In this document: piece after piece, positions 8,847 to 17,328 of the stretch
How the letters are laid out: each line of letters begins with the position of its first letter
Position numbering within the stretch: position 1 is the first letter of the stretch
Assembly (NCBI RefSeq): GCF_900141855.1
Contig: NZ_FQYU01000002.1
Span: 186,001-250,000 of the forward strand
Reading direction: 5' to 3'
Length of the DNA: 64,000 nucleotides
From: Pseudozobellia thermophila
GTDB taxonomy: Bacteria; Bacteroidota; Bacteroidia; Flavobacteriales; Flavobacteriaceae
Program-made: the position numbers and the translations under genes
The notes under the pieces: model-generated
Told to the model about the DNA's origin: nothing
Databases searched by the model: none
Seen by the model: only the letters and a program-made list of their open reading frames with translations

Positions 8847-11252
8847 CTAGAATTTAAAGTTGTAGGTAATTGAGGGTACAATGCCGAAAATGGCGGTACG
8901 GGTAGCTTCATTGGCACCGGTCTCCCGATTTTGACCAAAGGATATGGAAGCCGCGTTTTTGCGGTTGTACACATTGTATATGCCAAGCACCCATTCGCCC
9001 TTCCATCGATTTTCGGGTCTCCTGTTGGGCTTGTAATTTAGCGAAAGGTCCAAACGGTGATACGCCGGTAGGCGGTCCGAATTTCTGGGAGCATAGCTGG
9101 CCACCGAAATCCCTTCGTACATATACTGCCCGTTGGGATAGGTTACCGGCCTTCCGGTCTGAAAGACGAGGTTGGCCCCAAAACTTAATTTCTCGTTCAG
9201 TTGGTACGCCCCCGCCAATGAGATATCGTGCGTACGGTCGTAGGGCGTATGGTACCATTCCCCGTTGTTAATGCCCGATCCCCCTGCCCTGCCTCCGGGG
9301 GTTCTTTGTTCCGATTTCGACAGGGTATAGGCCAACCATCCGGTAAGCCTACCTTCGTTTTTTCGCAACAAGACTTCCAAGCCGTAGGCCCTGCTCTCGC
9401 CATTTAAAATTTCGGTCTCTATCGTATTCTGCCCGATAAGGTCGGAGCCGTCTATGTAATCGATCCGATTGTCGACGGTTTTATAGTAGGTTTCAATTTC
9501 CATGGAATAGGCCTGACCGTCAAAATTTCTAAAATAGCCCAATGCATATTGGTTGGAAAGCTGGGGCTCGATATATTCCCCACTTGGCGTCCAGACATCA
9601 ACGGGAGTCACCGCCGCCGTGTTGGAAAGCAAGTGGACATACTGGGCGAAACGCGAGAACCCCGCCTTTACCGAAGAAGCGTCGTTCAATTGATAGGCCA
9701 ATGCCACCCGAGGTTCAAAATTCCCAAAGGTTTTAATGGTCTCCCCCTTGCCGTAATCCGTTTCGCCAATGGCCGTTCCGCTTTCATAAATACCCAGGTC
9801 GGCATTGTATACCACCGGTAGGTCATTCCCGTAATTCGATATGGGCTGCCCCCCCAGCCTACTAAAGTTACTGTACCGCAATCCGTACTGGGCCGACAAC
9901 TTATCCGTCAACCTATGCTCGGCGTTGATGTAGACCCCTGCTTCAAAGGCCCTTTTCTTATCAAGAGCCAGACGGTTTATGGAAGAGGTGTCGGATGTTG
10001 GCCTGATCTGCCCCGGGTCAAAATCATAAAGCAGTCCGCTAGCCCCGAAGTCGAGTTTAAACCTATCGTTGAAGTAATACTTCAGGTCGTATTTCAAATT
10101 GTAATTGGTGATGGAGGCCACCCACACAAAATCTTCCATGGTAAAACCCAGGTCGTAATCGTATTTACTGATAATGCCCGACATGTTGGAAAACAACCGG
10201 TCGTTAAATATGTGGTTCCATCGCAAGTTTCCCGAGGTATTGCCGTAGCTGCTGTCGAAAATGTTTCCGAACTTCAATACATCGCGGCCAAAATAACCGG
10301 AAAGATATACCTTGTTCTTGTCGTTTATACTGTAGTTCGTCTTCAGGTTCAGGTCGTAAAAACTGGCGGTATTGTCCTCTCCCGCGGCCTTCAACAAGAG
10401 ATGTGCGTATGAGGTTCGGCCGGCGATCAAAAAAGACCCCTTGTCCTTAAGGATGGGCCCCTCCACCGAAAGCCTGCTCGAAATAAGTCCGATTCCCCCT
10501 GTCATCGCAAAATTCTTGTTGTTTCCATCCTTTTGACGTACATCGAGTACCGACGATACCCTTCCGCCGAACCTAGCGGGAATCCCTCCCTTATAAAGCT
10601 TCATGTCTTTGATGGCATCCGCATTGAAGACGGAAAAAAAGCCAAACAGATGCGACGTGTTATAGATTATGGCCTCGTCGAGCAAAATAAGGTTTTGGTC
10701 TTGGGCGCCCCCCCTTACGTGAAATCCGCCCGTTCCTTCGGCATTGTTGGTCACCCCCGGCAGCATCTGCAGCGATTTTAGAATATCTACCTCGCCCAGC
10801 ACCACGGGCATTTGTTTAACGGTCGCTATGTTCATTTTGGCAACGCTCATTTCCGGTTTTCGCAAGACGGCCCTTTCGGGTTCTTCGGCGGTAACCACCA
10901 CTTCGTTCAATTCGGTCGACTGTTCCGATATCTCAAAGTTTATTTTCAGGTTCCTATCCAAAACGACCTCCTCGTACTTGCCCGTATAGCCCATAAAAGA
11001 GATCAATAAGCGGTATTCTCCCTTGGGGGCGGTTATCGAGTAGAAGCCATATTCATTCGAAATGGCACCGATCGAGGTGCCCTCCAAGAATACCGAGGCA
11101 CCAAAGAGGGTTTCCCCGTCGTTCTGGTCGGTGATCTTGCCGCTAATGGTGAATTTTTCCTGCGCCCCTAGGTTGAGGCCAAAAAACAGGGCCAACAACA
11201 GTGTGCTTGCCCATAGGGGTCCCGGGATTTTCCCTTTCCTTTGATTTATCAT
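8847..11252 (-). CDS. TonB-dependent receptor with carboxypeptidase-like N-terminal domain
   Basis: An 801-residue outer-membrane transporter. A signal peptide (about 12-30, ending NLGAQ) precedes a carboxypeptidase-regulatory-like domain (about 33-112, ISGKITDQNDGE) and a plug (about 125-235, with MLPGVTNNAEGTGGFHVRGG and VSSVLDVRQKDGN). The rest is a beta-barrel ending in Phe (SITYNFKF), as expected for BAM-dependent insertion. The DUF4249 lipoprotein gene follows immediately. There is no SusD gene, so this is not a classic glycan-uptake pair. The cargo cannot be told from the sequence. Confidence 0.93.
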   Translation of the reverse strand: MINQRKGKIPGPLWASTLLLALFFGLNLGAQEKFTISGKITDQNDGETLFGASVFLEGTSIGAISNEYGFYSITAPKGEYRLLISFMGYTGKYEEVVLDRNLKINFEISEQSTELNEVVVTAEEPERAVLRKPEMSVAKMNIATVKQMPVVLGEVDILKSLQMLPGVTNNAEGTGGFHVRGGAQDQNLILLDEAIIYNTSHLFGFFSVFNADAIKDMKLYKGGIPARFGGRVSSVLDVRQKDGNNKNFAMTGGIGLISSRLSVEGPILKDKGSFLIAGRTSYAHLLLKAAGEDNTASFYDLNLKTNYSINDKNKVYLSGYFGRDVLKFGNIFDSSYGNTSGNLRWNHIFNDRLFSNMSGIISKYDYDLGFTMEDFVWVASITNYNLKYDLKYYFNDRFKLDFGASGLLYDFDPGQIRPTSDTSSINRLALDKKRAFEAGVYINAEHRLTDKLSAQYGLRYSNFSRLGGQPISNYGNDLPVVYNADLGIYESGTAIGETDYGKGETIKTFGNFEPRVALAYQLNDASSVKAGFSRFAQYVHLLSNTAAVTPVDVWTPSGEYIEPQLSNQYALGYFRNFDGQAYSMEIETYYKTVDNRIDYIDGSDLIGQNTIETEILNGESRAYGLEVLLRKNEGRLTGWLAYTLSKSEQRTPGGRAGGSGINNGEWYHTPYDRTHDISLAGAYQLNEKLSFGANLVFQTGRPVTYPNGQYMYEGISVASYAPRNSDRLPAYHRLDLSLNYKPNRRPENRWKGEWVLGIYNVYNRKNAASISFGQNRETGANEATRTAIFGIVPSITYNFKF

Positions 11253-11280
11253 AATGCTCGTTGGTATTTTGATTGTTGAA

Positions 11281-11288
11281 CAAAGCTA
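11281..11288 (-). promoter_or_regulatory. Possible -7 element for the TonB receptor operon
   Basis: On the reverse strand these bases read TAGCTTTG, matching the Bacteroidota -7 consensus TAnnTTTG, about 29 bases before the start codon. No TTG lies 17-23 bases upstream, so the -33 half is missing. The site may be weak, used by another sigma factor, or a chance match. Confidence 0.35.
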
Positions 11289-11489
11289 TTGACAAGCAAA
11301 ATCGGAATAGGTTGCACCCCCTTTGCTTTTTTTTCCAAAAAAGTGCCTTGCCATCGATAGTATAAATAACTTGCAGGGGAAGCTTTTTAGGTTTGCACAA
11401 AACAAATACCCGAAATGCAACCCTGTCGATTTTTTATTGTCATTGTTTTAGAAATGTGATTTAATACACCAATAACCATCCCATTTTAA

Positions 11490-12032
11490 TTGGAAACCCA
11501 TATCCGTTATACCCATAAGGCACTTGTCGAAAAAAGCAAGTCGGGCGATCGCAACGCACAGTATCAACTGTACGAGCTTTATGTCGATGCCATGTATAAC
11601 ATTGGGATGCGATTTTTACGGGTAAAGGAAGAGGCCGAGGACATAGTACAGGATAGCTTTGTAGACGCCTTTAAGAACCTGGACGGCTTTAAATACGAAA
11701 GTACCTTCGGCGCATGGCTAAAGCGTATAGTGATCAATAAATGCATCAACCACCTGAAAACAAAACGCTTGAACTTGACCACTATCGCCGACCATGAGTA
11801 TCACCTGACGGAAGAGGTTAAGGAAGAGGCCTATGAACCGGCCGATATCCGAAAAGTAAGGAAGGGGATCGAAGAATTGCCCCCGGGATACAGGGAGATC
11901 CTTAACCTATACCTGATCGAAGGTTATGACCATATTGAAATTGGGGGGATTCTAGGAATCAGCGCCTCTACCTCAAAATCGCAATACCACAGGGCGAAAA
12001 AGAAATTAGTTGAAATTATACAACATATATAA
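11490..12032 (+). CDS. ECF-type RNA polymerase sigma factor
   Basis: A 180-residue sigma factor. Region 2 (about 23-90) contains YELYVDAMYNIGMRFL and EDIVQDSFVDAFKNL; region 4 (about 128-177) contains LPPGYREILNLYLIEGYDH and the helix-turn-helix ISASTSKSQYHRAKKKL. The start is a TTG at 11490; no ATG occurs before region 2, so TTG is the best choice. The stop overlaps the next gene by one base (TAATG). The tightly linked membrane protein is a likely anti-sigma factor, which would make this an envelope-responsive regulator. Confidence 0.92.
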   Translation: METHIRYTHKALVEKSKSGDRNAQYQLYELYVDAMYNIGMRFLRVKEEAEDIVQDSFVDAFKNLDGFKYESTFGAWLKRIVINKCINHLKTKRLNLTTIADHEYHLTEEVKEEAYEPADIRKVRKGIEELPPGYREILNLYLIEGYDHIEIGGILGISASTSKSQYHRAKKKLVEIIQHI

Positions 12033-12571
12033 TGGACAATTTTGAAAAACACATCCGACAGAACAGGGCAGCCTTCGACGTCCATAAGGCCGACCGGGCC
12101 AAACTGTGGGCAAATATAGAAGGCCAGCTCGAACCGGTAAAACCCAAGTCGATACCGCTTTGGCGGCTTCCGTTGCTACGTGCCGCGGCCGTGGCATTGC
12201 TATTACTCGGCGTTACCGGCCTTATCGGCATCCCCTTCATTACCGAAGACCGCAATGCCGACTTTGTTTCCCAAGAATTGCAAGATATCGATATGCACTA
12301 CCAAGGCCTGGTATCCTATCACGTGAAATTGGTAGAGTCGAATCAACAATTGTCGGAAGAAGACAAGCAAGAGTTCCTGTCCTTTATGGATGAACTCGAT
12401 AAGGAATACGAGGAGCTTCGTTTGGAAATGCGGAACAATTTGGACAATCAATTGGTGTTACAGGCCATTGTAAACAACTATAAGAAACGGATCGAACTTA
12501 TAGAAAATCTATTAGAGCAGTTAAACGAACAGAAAATCGATAATGATGACGACTATGGGTACACATTGTAG
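12032..12571 (+). CDS. Single-pass membrane protein, probable anti-sigma factor
   Basis: A 179-residue protein with about 45 cytoplasmic residues, one transmembrane helix (about 46-70) and a periplasmic part of about 105 residues predicted to be long helices or coiled coil (LSEEDKQEFLSFMDELDKE, then IELIENLLEQLNEQ). There is no zinc-binding HxxxCxxC anti-sigma motif. The anti-sigma role is inferred from topology and from its one-base overlap with the sigma gene. It overlaps the next gene by 29 bases in another frame, so three genes are tightly coupled. Confidence 0.75.
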   Translation: MDNFEKHIRQNRAAFDVHKADRAKLWANIEGQLEPVKPKSIPLWRLPLLRAAAVALLLLGVTGLIGIPFITEDRNADFVSQELQDIDMHYQGLVSYHVKLVESNQQLSEEDKQEFLSFMDELDKEYEELRLEMRNNLDNQLVLQAIVNNYKKRIELIENLLEQLNEQKIDNDDDYGYTL

Positions 12572-13643
12572 AAGGCTATTTCTTGTCATCGTGGCCTTGG
12601 GTTTGTCCCTGCCCCTTATGGCCCAGGAAAAACGGAGCAAAAAATTGGCCAAAAGCTATCGATTGACCAATGCGGGGGAACTGCATTTGGACAATAAGTA
12701 CGGGAACGTGAATATCTACGGATGGGACAAGGAAGAACTCTCACTTACCGTAACCATTACGGTTACCCATAAAAAGAAGGACAATGCCCAGGAATTATTG
12801 GACCGTATAAGGCCCGTACTGAGAAACAGCGATAATTTTGTATCGCTCAGCTATGAGATCGGAGAGAGCAGTTCGGGCTTTTTCTCACAACTTTTTGAAA
12901 AAGCAAATCCCTTCGATTTCGATCGCAGTAACATTCAGATCGATTACGAGGTGTTCCTGCCCGAAAAGGCCGAATTGGAATTGGCCAACAAATTCGGCGA
13001 CGTATTCATTGAAGATTGGAACGGGGCCCTACAGGCCCAGGTACAACATGGGGACATATGGATAAGCGAGAATTTGAACAAGGCCGATATAAGCCTCGAA
13101 TTCGGCGAGCTTAGGGCGAAAAATATCAGCTATGGAAACCTTGAGCTCAAAAATGGGGGGGTAGACATGCACGACTCCAAAAACCTGAGAATCAATAGTA
13201 GCGGAAGCGATATTGAAATCGGGCAGGTTACCTCGCTGGAATTCTATTCGAACAAGGACGAGGTTACCATAGATGAGGCAGGCAGTATTTACGGAAGCCT
13301 GAAATTCACCAGTTTACGCTTGAACCGCTTGGGTCTCGACGTGGATATGGGCATGAAGATAGCCGATTTTAGGATAGACCGTATTACCAATGCCAAGACG
13401 ACCATCACGATAGACCAAGAATCATCGGAAATCAGCATCAACATATCCGATTTCCCCCATAAGTTTAGCGCCATACTCGAAGAAGGCCTCGTTCGTTTGC
13501 CAAAATCCTTTCAAAATGTCAATTCAGAACTTCTGGACAAAGGCAAAAAACGAAGGGAAATCAAGGCTACTTACGGCAAGCAGGGCCAAGGGAAAATTTC
13601 GATTACCGGAAAAAAAGGCTTGGTGCTATTGAAGGAACTTTGA
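12543..13643 (+). CDS. Secreted DUF4097-like beta-helix protein
   Basis: A 366-residue protein with a signal peptide (LFLVIVALGLSLPLMAQ) and then many short beta-strand repeats (LHLDNKYGNVNIYGWD, AELELANKFGDVFIEDWNG, NLELKNGGVDMHDSKN) of the kind found in DUF4097/adhesin-like proteins. Three ATGs (12543, 12546, 12555) could serve as start. It overlaps the anti-sigma gene by 29 bases, which ties it to that regulatory unit. It is probably periplasmic or surface-exposed. A sensing or structural role in the envelope is inferred from context only. Confidence 0.75.
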   Translation: MMTTMGTHCRRLFLVIVALGLSLPLMAQEKRSKKLAKSYRLTNAGELHLDNKYGNVNIYGWDKEELSLTVTITVTHKKKDNAQELLDRIRPVLRNSDNFVSLSYEIGESSSGFFSQLFEKANPFDFDRSNIQIDYEVFLPEKAELELANKFGDVFIEDWNGALQAQVQHGDIWISENLNKADISLEFGELRAKNISYGNLELKNGGVDMHDSKNLRINSSGSDIEIGQVTSLEFYSNKDEVTIDEAGSIYGSLKFTSLRLNRLGLDVDMGMKIADFRIDRITNAKTTITIDQESSEISINISDFPHKFSAILEEGLVRLPKSFQNVNSELLDKGKKRREIKATYGKQGQGKISITGKKGLVLLKEL

Positions 13644-13815
13644 TTTTAGGGCCTAAGGTCCAGTACCGCTATATCAACGTCCTTGATAAATCTTAAAGAC
13701 AGGCCGAATATACCACAGGGCGGAAAGAAGCAAGTGGACCGTTTGGACACGCGCCACCTATGCGCCACGCCCTCGTTTTCCCTCCTTTTATTTTTGTTAC
13801 CGGCGCCGCGGAGAG

Positions 13816-14244
13816 CTAAAAATTACCCCCGGTTATGGACGTCATGGGCAGTAGCCTAAAATCTTCCAAGGCGGCCGTTCTGTGGCCTAAATTTTCCAGA
13901 TAAACGGGAGACTGGGCCAATTTCATGAAGGTATCGACGGATGCATGCTCGACCAAAAGGGCCCTATCCCATTTTTCCGCCTCGGGACCTACAACAAATG
14001 CGCCGCATTCGCCGTAAAACAATACCTTGCCATCAGCTGCCTCAAGAACCGGCCTGATAGCCGCAATGTATTCCTCGTAGGCGGCCCTTCCACTCTTCGC
14101 CCCGGACTTTTTTAAATGGGGGGCATGTGAATAATCGGCAGTTCTCTTGAACCGGACCAGATTGAGCATTACCAGGCGTCCCTTTCCCTTAAATTCCTGA
14201 TAGAATTCCCTGCCCGCTTCCGGAGTAGGATCTAAATAGTTCAT
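13816..14244 (-). CDS. DUF1330-family small protein
   Basis: A 142-residue cytoplasmic protein. It has the ferredoxin-like dimeric fold pattern of DUF1330: GRLVMLNLVRFK, then YEEYIAAIRPVLEAADGKVLFYGE, then KWDRALLVEHASVDTFMKL and SPVYLENLGHRTAALEDFRLLP. Members of this superfamily are small alpha-beta barrel dimers, mostly without a known substrate. It lies alone on the reverse strand between two parts of the envelope island and is not obviously related to them. Confidence 0.8.
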   Translation of the reverse strand: MNYLDPTPEAGREFYQEFKGKGRLVMLNLVRFKRTADYSHAPHLKKSGAKSGRAAYEEYIAAIRPVLEAADGKVLFYGECGAFVVGPEAEKWDRALLVEHASVDTFMKLAQSPVYLENLGHRTAALEDFRLLPMTSITGGNF

Positions 14245-14438
14245 ATCTCTACTTTTGAAAAGACAAGATACGGCAATGTAAAATAACTTGCCATCCCTTG
14301 CCTACTCCCTCCTTAACGGGTGAAAATTTACATCATCCAATCCTTACCTCCCTAACCGATCAAAAAAAAAATCGTTTTTCGTGCAACTTTTTTCCTCTTC
14401 GGCTGTCTATTAGGTAATCAATCAAAAAACAAACAGTC

Positions 14439-15107
14439 ATGAAGTTATTTTCAACCCCTCTTCTTGTTTTGTGTTTGGCAATCCCCTTCTTGGGATTTGG
14501 GCAAGATGAAGGTGACGAATACCTCGAGTTTAACGACCGAAACAATGTAGTACACGGGGTGTACCTCGGCCTAACCATGGGCGTGGGCGAAATCGATGGC
14601 GATCCGGCCTATATGGGCGGACTTAAAATAGCCTATGTGGCCAATCGCCAGTTTGAGGTCGGTTTTGCGGGTAATTTTCTCTATTCCGAACAAGATATTT
14701 ATAACAATAGCCTAGGACGTTATGAGGATTTGATCGGGGCCTATGGCGGCCTCCACCTAGAACCTATATTCTTCAGCAAAAAACGGGTCAACCTTTCTTT
14801 CCCCCTTTTACTGGGGGGCGGGGGCGTTGGGTATATCGACCATCGCTTTCACGATGATGCCGTTTACGAAGAAGAACTTACCGAAGATGATTTTGACGTG
14901 GTCTTTGTGGCCGAACCCGGCATCAGCGCACTTTTTAACATTTCGCGCTACCTACAACTCGAAGCGGGGTTAAAGTACCGATTTTCGAGTAGAATAGAAC
15001 TTCCCCCGACCCGTACCACCCGCATAAACGGCTTCTCCGCCGGTATAGGAATCAAGGTGGGCATCTTCAATATGGGCCGTAACCGATATAAAAAGAACAT
15101 ACAATGA
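14439..15107 (+). CDS. Outer-membrane beta-barrel protein
   Basis: A 222-residue protein with a signal peptide (LLVLCLAIPFLGFGQ) and alternating amphipathic strands such as GVYLGLTMGVGEIDG, KIAYVANRQFEVGFAGNFLY, LLLGGGGVGYIDH and LEAGLKYRFSS. The last strand is GFSAGIGIKVGIF. The pattern fits an 8-10 strand OmpA/OmpW-like barrel. Its end overlaps the next small gene by four bases (ATGA). No ligand or enzymatic function can be read from the sequence. Confidence 0.82.
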   Translation: MKLFSTPLLVLCLAIPFLGFGQDEGDEYLEFNDRNNVVHGVYLGLTMGVGEIDGDPAYMGGLKIAYVANRQFEVGFAGNFLYSEQDIYNNSLGRYEDLIGAYGGLHLEPIFFSKKRVNLSFPLLLGGGGVGYIDHRFHDDAVYEEELTEDDFDVVFVAEPGISALFNISRYLQLEAGLKYRFSSRIELPPTRTTRINGFSAGIGIKVGIFNMGRNRYKKNIQ

Positions 15108-15289
15108 AAGCAGAAGTAAAAACGCGCTGTGCCTTTTGTCATGACGTTATCGAAACACAACATGTGTTTTGCGAAGGCGATCAGGTCTATTTAAAGGGAG
15201 GCAACGAAAATCCCCTGACGGAAGAGGAATGGTATCCCATTAATTTTCAGTGGATTTCCGTTGTTCGACTGGAAGAACACTTAAGGTAG
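15104..15289 (+). CDS. 61-residue CxxC protein, unknown function
   Basis: A small protein coupled to the barrel gene by an ATGA overlap. Near the N-terminus it has CAFCHDVIETQHVFC, i.e. CxxC followed by another Cys ten residues later, with nearby His residues that could bind a metal. It has no signal peptide. Codon choice resembles its neighbours and the frame is preserved, so it is probably a real gene. I do not recognise a family. A metal-binding or redox role is only suggested by the cysteines. Confidence 0.55.
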   Translation: MKAEVKTRCAFCHDVIETQHVFCEGDQVYLKGGNENPLTEEEWYPINFQWISVVRLEEHLR

Positions 15290-15323
15290 CATCCCTGCCT
15301 AAACAAAGTACAATTCATCAACC

Positions 15324-15343
15324 GGCCTGTTGGACAACAGGCC
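15324..15343 (+). other. Perfect hairpin in the leader of the GIN-domain gene
   Basis: GGCCTGTTG (15324-15332) and its exact complement (15335-15343) are two bases apart and would form an 8-bp stem with a GGAC loop, ending 14 bases before the ATG at 15358. Only TAAAATC follows, so it is not a standard terminator. It could slow RNA decay, limit read-through from upstream or affect ribosome access. Confidence 0.5.
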
Positions 15344-15357
15344 TAAAATCAATCAAA

Positions 15358-16080
15358 ATGCGAACAAAAACCCTATTTGTCGCCACGGCCGTGGCATGTA
15401 CGATCCTAAGCTCCTGTGACTACGAACATATAAAAGCCTCGGGAGAAATTACGAACAAGGACTTTACCGTTTCCGATTTCGACCGGCTCAAGGTTTCCCA
15501 TGCCTTCGATGTATATGTCACCTTTTCTGAAGATGAAGAGAACATACGCATAGAGGCGAACGACAACCTGCACAAACGTATTGTCGTGGCCCGCGAAGGC
15601 AACGGACTTGTCGTCAAGCTTAAAAAGTATACCACCGTAAGGGGCAATCCCACCTTAAAAGCCTTTATAAACGCCCGGGATATTTCCGAAATCGACCTTT
15701 CCGGAGCGGCCAGCCTTACCCTCGAAACCCCATGGGACACGGATAGGGCCCGAATCGAGCTTTCAGGGGCTTCCGACCTGAACGGGGAAATCATCGCCGA
15801 CTACCTCGATATCGATATGCACGGCGCCTCGGAAGGGGATATTTACGGCGAGGTAAAATCGGTACATGCCAAGCTTTCGGGAAGCAGCGACCTCAGGGAC
15901 TACGATATGCAGGTCGAGCGCCTGAACATAGACCTTTCGGGAGCGAGCGAGGCCTTTCTTACCGCAACGGAGTCGATAGATGTCGAAGCAAGCGGGGCGA
16001 GTACCTTGAACTACAAAGGGCCTGCGGACATAGGGCACCAACGTATTACCGGTGCCTCCCAGCTAAAAAACAGAAATTAG
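15358..16080 (+). CDS. GIN-domain (DUF2807) lipoprotein
   Basis: A 240-residue protein. The start is the ATG at 15358, because the signal peptide TLFVATAVACTILSSC with lipobox LSSC follows directly; the open frame extends to 15250 but that start lacks support. The mature part is a right-handed beta-helix with repeated S-G-A-S turns (DLSGAASLTLE, ELSGASDLNGE, DMHGASEGDIYG, KLSGSSDLRD, DLSGASEAFL, EASGASTLNYKG), the signature of the GIN/DUF2807 domain. Such proteins are usually surface-attached with unknown function. It ends seven bases from the convergent hisIE gene. Confidence 0.9.
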   Translation: MRTKTLFVATAVACTILSSCDYEHIKASGEITNKDFTVSDFDRLKVSHAFDVYVTFSEDEENIRIEANDNLHKRIVVAREGNGLVVKLKKYTTVRGNPTLKAFINARDISEIDLSGAASLTLETPWDTDRARIELSGASDLNGEIIADYLDIDMHGASEGDIYGEVKSVHAKLSGSSDLRDYDMQVERLNIDLSGASEAFLTATESIDVEASGASTLNYKGPADIGHQRITGASQLKNRN

Positions 16081-16087
16081 CCATCGG

Positions 16088-16687
16088 CTATTTATGACGT
16101 TTTTTTAACTCGGCTTCGATATCCTTTAGCGAAAAACCCTTGGCCTGAAGCAATATCAGATAGTGGAACAACAGATCGGCACTTTCGTATAGGAAGAGAT
16201 CGTCGTTATCGTCTTTGGCCTCTATAACGGTCTCGACCGCTTCCTCCCCTACTTTCTGGGCAATTTTATTGATCCCTTTTTCAAATAGGGAGGCTACATA
16301 CGATTTACTGGAATCAGCGGACGTCCTCCGTTGTTCGATAACCTTCTCAAGCTCCGACAGAAAGCCAAAATGGGGGTCGTTCCCCTCGCCCCAGCAGGTA
16401 TCGGTGCCTTTATGGCACGTAGGCCCGACGGGATGTACCAAGACCAAAAGCGTATCGCTGTCGCAATCGGACTGTACGGACACGAGGTTGAGAAAATTAC
16501 CGCTTTCCTCCCCTTTGGTCCATAGTCTTTTCTTGGTACGACTGTAAAAAGTTACCTTTTTGGTTTCCTGGGTTGTTTCGAGTGCTTCCTGGTTCATATA
16601 ACCCAGCATCAAAACCTTCCTTGTCAGGGCGTCTTGTACGATCGCCGGTACGAGTCCATCGTTATTCTTATCGAAATTTACCTTCAT
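16088..16687 (-). CDS. hisIE: Bifunctional phosphoribosyl-AMP cyclohydrolase / phosphoribosyl-ATP pyrophosphatase
   Basis: A 199-residue fusion carrying out steps 2 and 3 of histidine synthesis. The HisI domain (about 1-100) contains VLMLGYMNQEAL, TFYSRTKKRLWTKGE and the metal-binding SVQSDCDSDT and CHKGTDTCW segments. The HisE domain (about 108-199) contains SYVASLFEKGINKIAQKVGEE and DLLFHYLILL. It is the last gene of the his operon and is separated from hisF by a GNAT gene. Confidence 0.96.
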   Translation of the reverse strand: MKVNFDKNNDGLVPAIVQDALTRKVLMLGYMNQEALETTQETKKVTFYSRTKKRLWTKGEESGNFLNLVSVQSDCDSDTLLVLVHPVGPTCHKGTDTCWGEGNDPHFGFLSELEKVIEQRRTSADSSKSYVASLFEKGINKIAQKVGEEAVETVIEAKDDNDDLFLYESADLLFHYLILLQAKGFSLKDIEAELKKRHK

Positions 16688-16704
16688 TTTTACGCTTCTT
16701 TTGA

Positions 16705-17307
16705 TTAGATGGATTTTTCGGGCACCCCGTTCATTCGCATCAGATAGATAGGAAAACCCAGACCTTTTTCCGTGTTAAATATCTTTAACCCAAATTTCTG
16801 GTACAGCTTTACATTGTGCTGGCTGGCCGCATCGACAATAACGGGCAATTTGGTGTCCCTGTATTCCTCATAGACCTGTAAAATGAGCCTTGGGGCCGTA
16901 ACCCCGCCCCTGTACTCGTTCTTTACCGCAAAAATCATAGGCCGTATATGATCGGTTTTCGGATAATTGCGTTTTACGATTTTCTGCCGCTTCAATACCT
17001 TGGCCACCCGTTCTATGCCTATACATTTGAAGGCCAGGCGCAAGGTAGAGTATATTTTACCGAAAGTCAGCCGGTCCCTGTTCGAATAGGTGAGAAGCAG
17101 ACAACTGGCCCTGTTATCGGAAAGACAGACCACGCCCGTTCGCATGGCCGTATCGAAAAGGTACTCCATTAACACGCGCATGCGCTTGCTTCGCTTATGA
17201 TCCTGTTTAACTACAAAATTGATGGAGTTGTCTTCCTTAAGGGGCTCGAAGGCCTCTACCAATATGTCCACCACTAAATCCCTATCCGCTTTGGTTGCCT
17301 TTATCAA
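16705..17307 (-). CDS. GNAT-like N-acetyltransferase inside the his operon
   Basis: A 200-residue protein with GNAT features: a first strand-helix unit (KATKADRDLVVDILVEAF), a central RMRVLMEYLFDTAMRTGVV, an acetyl-CoA-loop region that is weak (EYRGGVTAPRLIL) and a late strand NVKLYQKFGLKIFNTE. It starts with TTG at 17307; no upstream ATG is in frame and the next internal ATG would cut off the first unit. It lies between hisF (21 bases) and hisIE (17 bases) on the same strand. The substrate is unknown and no link to histidine synthesis is established. Confidence 0.78.
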   Translation of the reverse strand: MIKATKADRDLVVDILVEAFEPLKEDNSINFVVKQDHKRSKRMRVLMEYLFDTAMRTGVVCLSDNRASCLLLTYSNRDRLTFGKIYSTLRLAFKCIGIERVAKVLKRQKIVKRNYPKTDHIRPMIFAVKNEYRGGVTAPRLILQVYEEYRDTKLPVIVDAASQHNVKLYQKFGLKIFNTEKGLGFPIYLMRMNGVPEKSI

Positions 17308-17328
17308 TGCTTTAAAATCTTTACTATA

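Noticed and set aside
15250-15357. Longer start of the GIN lipoprotein
   Set aside because: The lipoprotein signal peptide begins at 15358 and the upstream codons include the hairpin, which is not expected in coding sequence.
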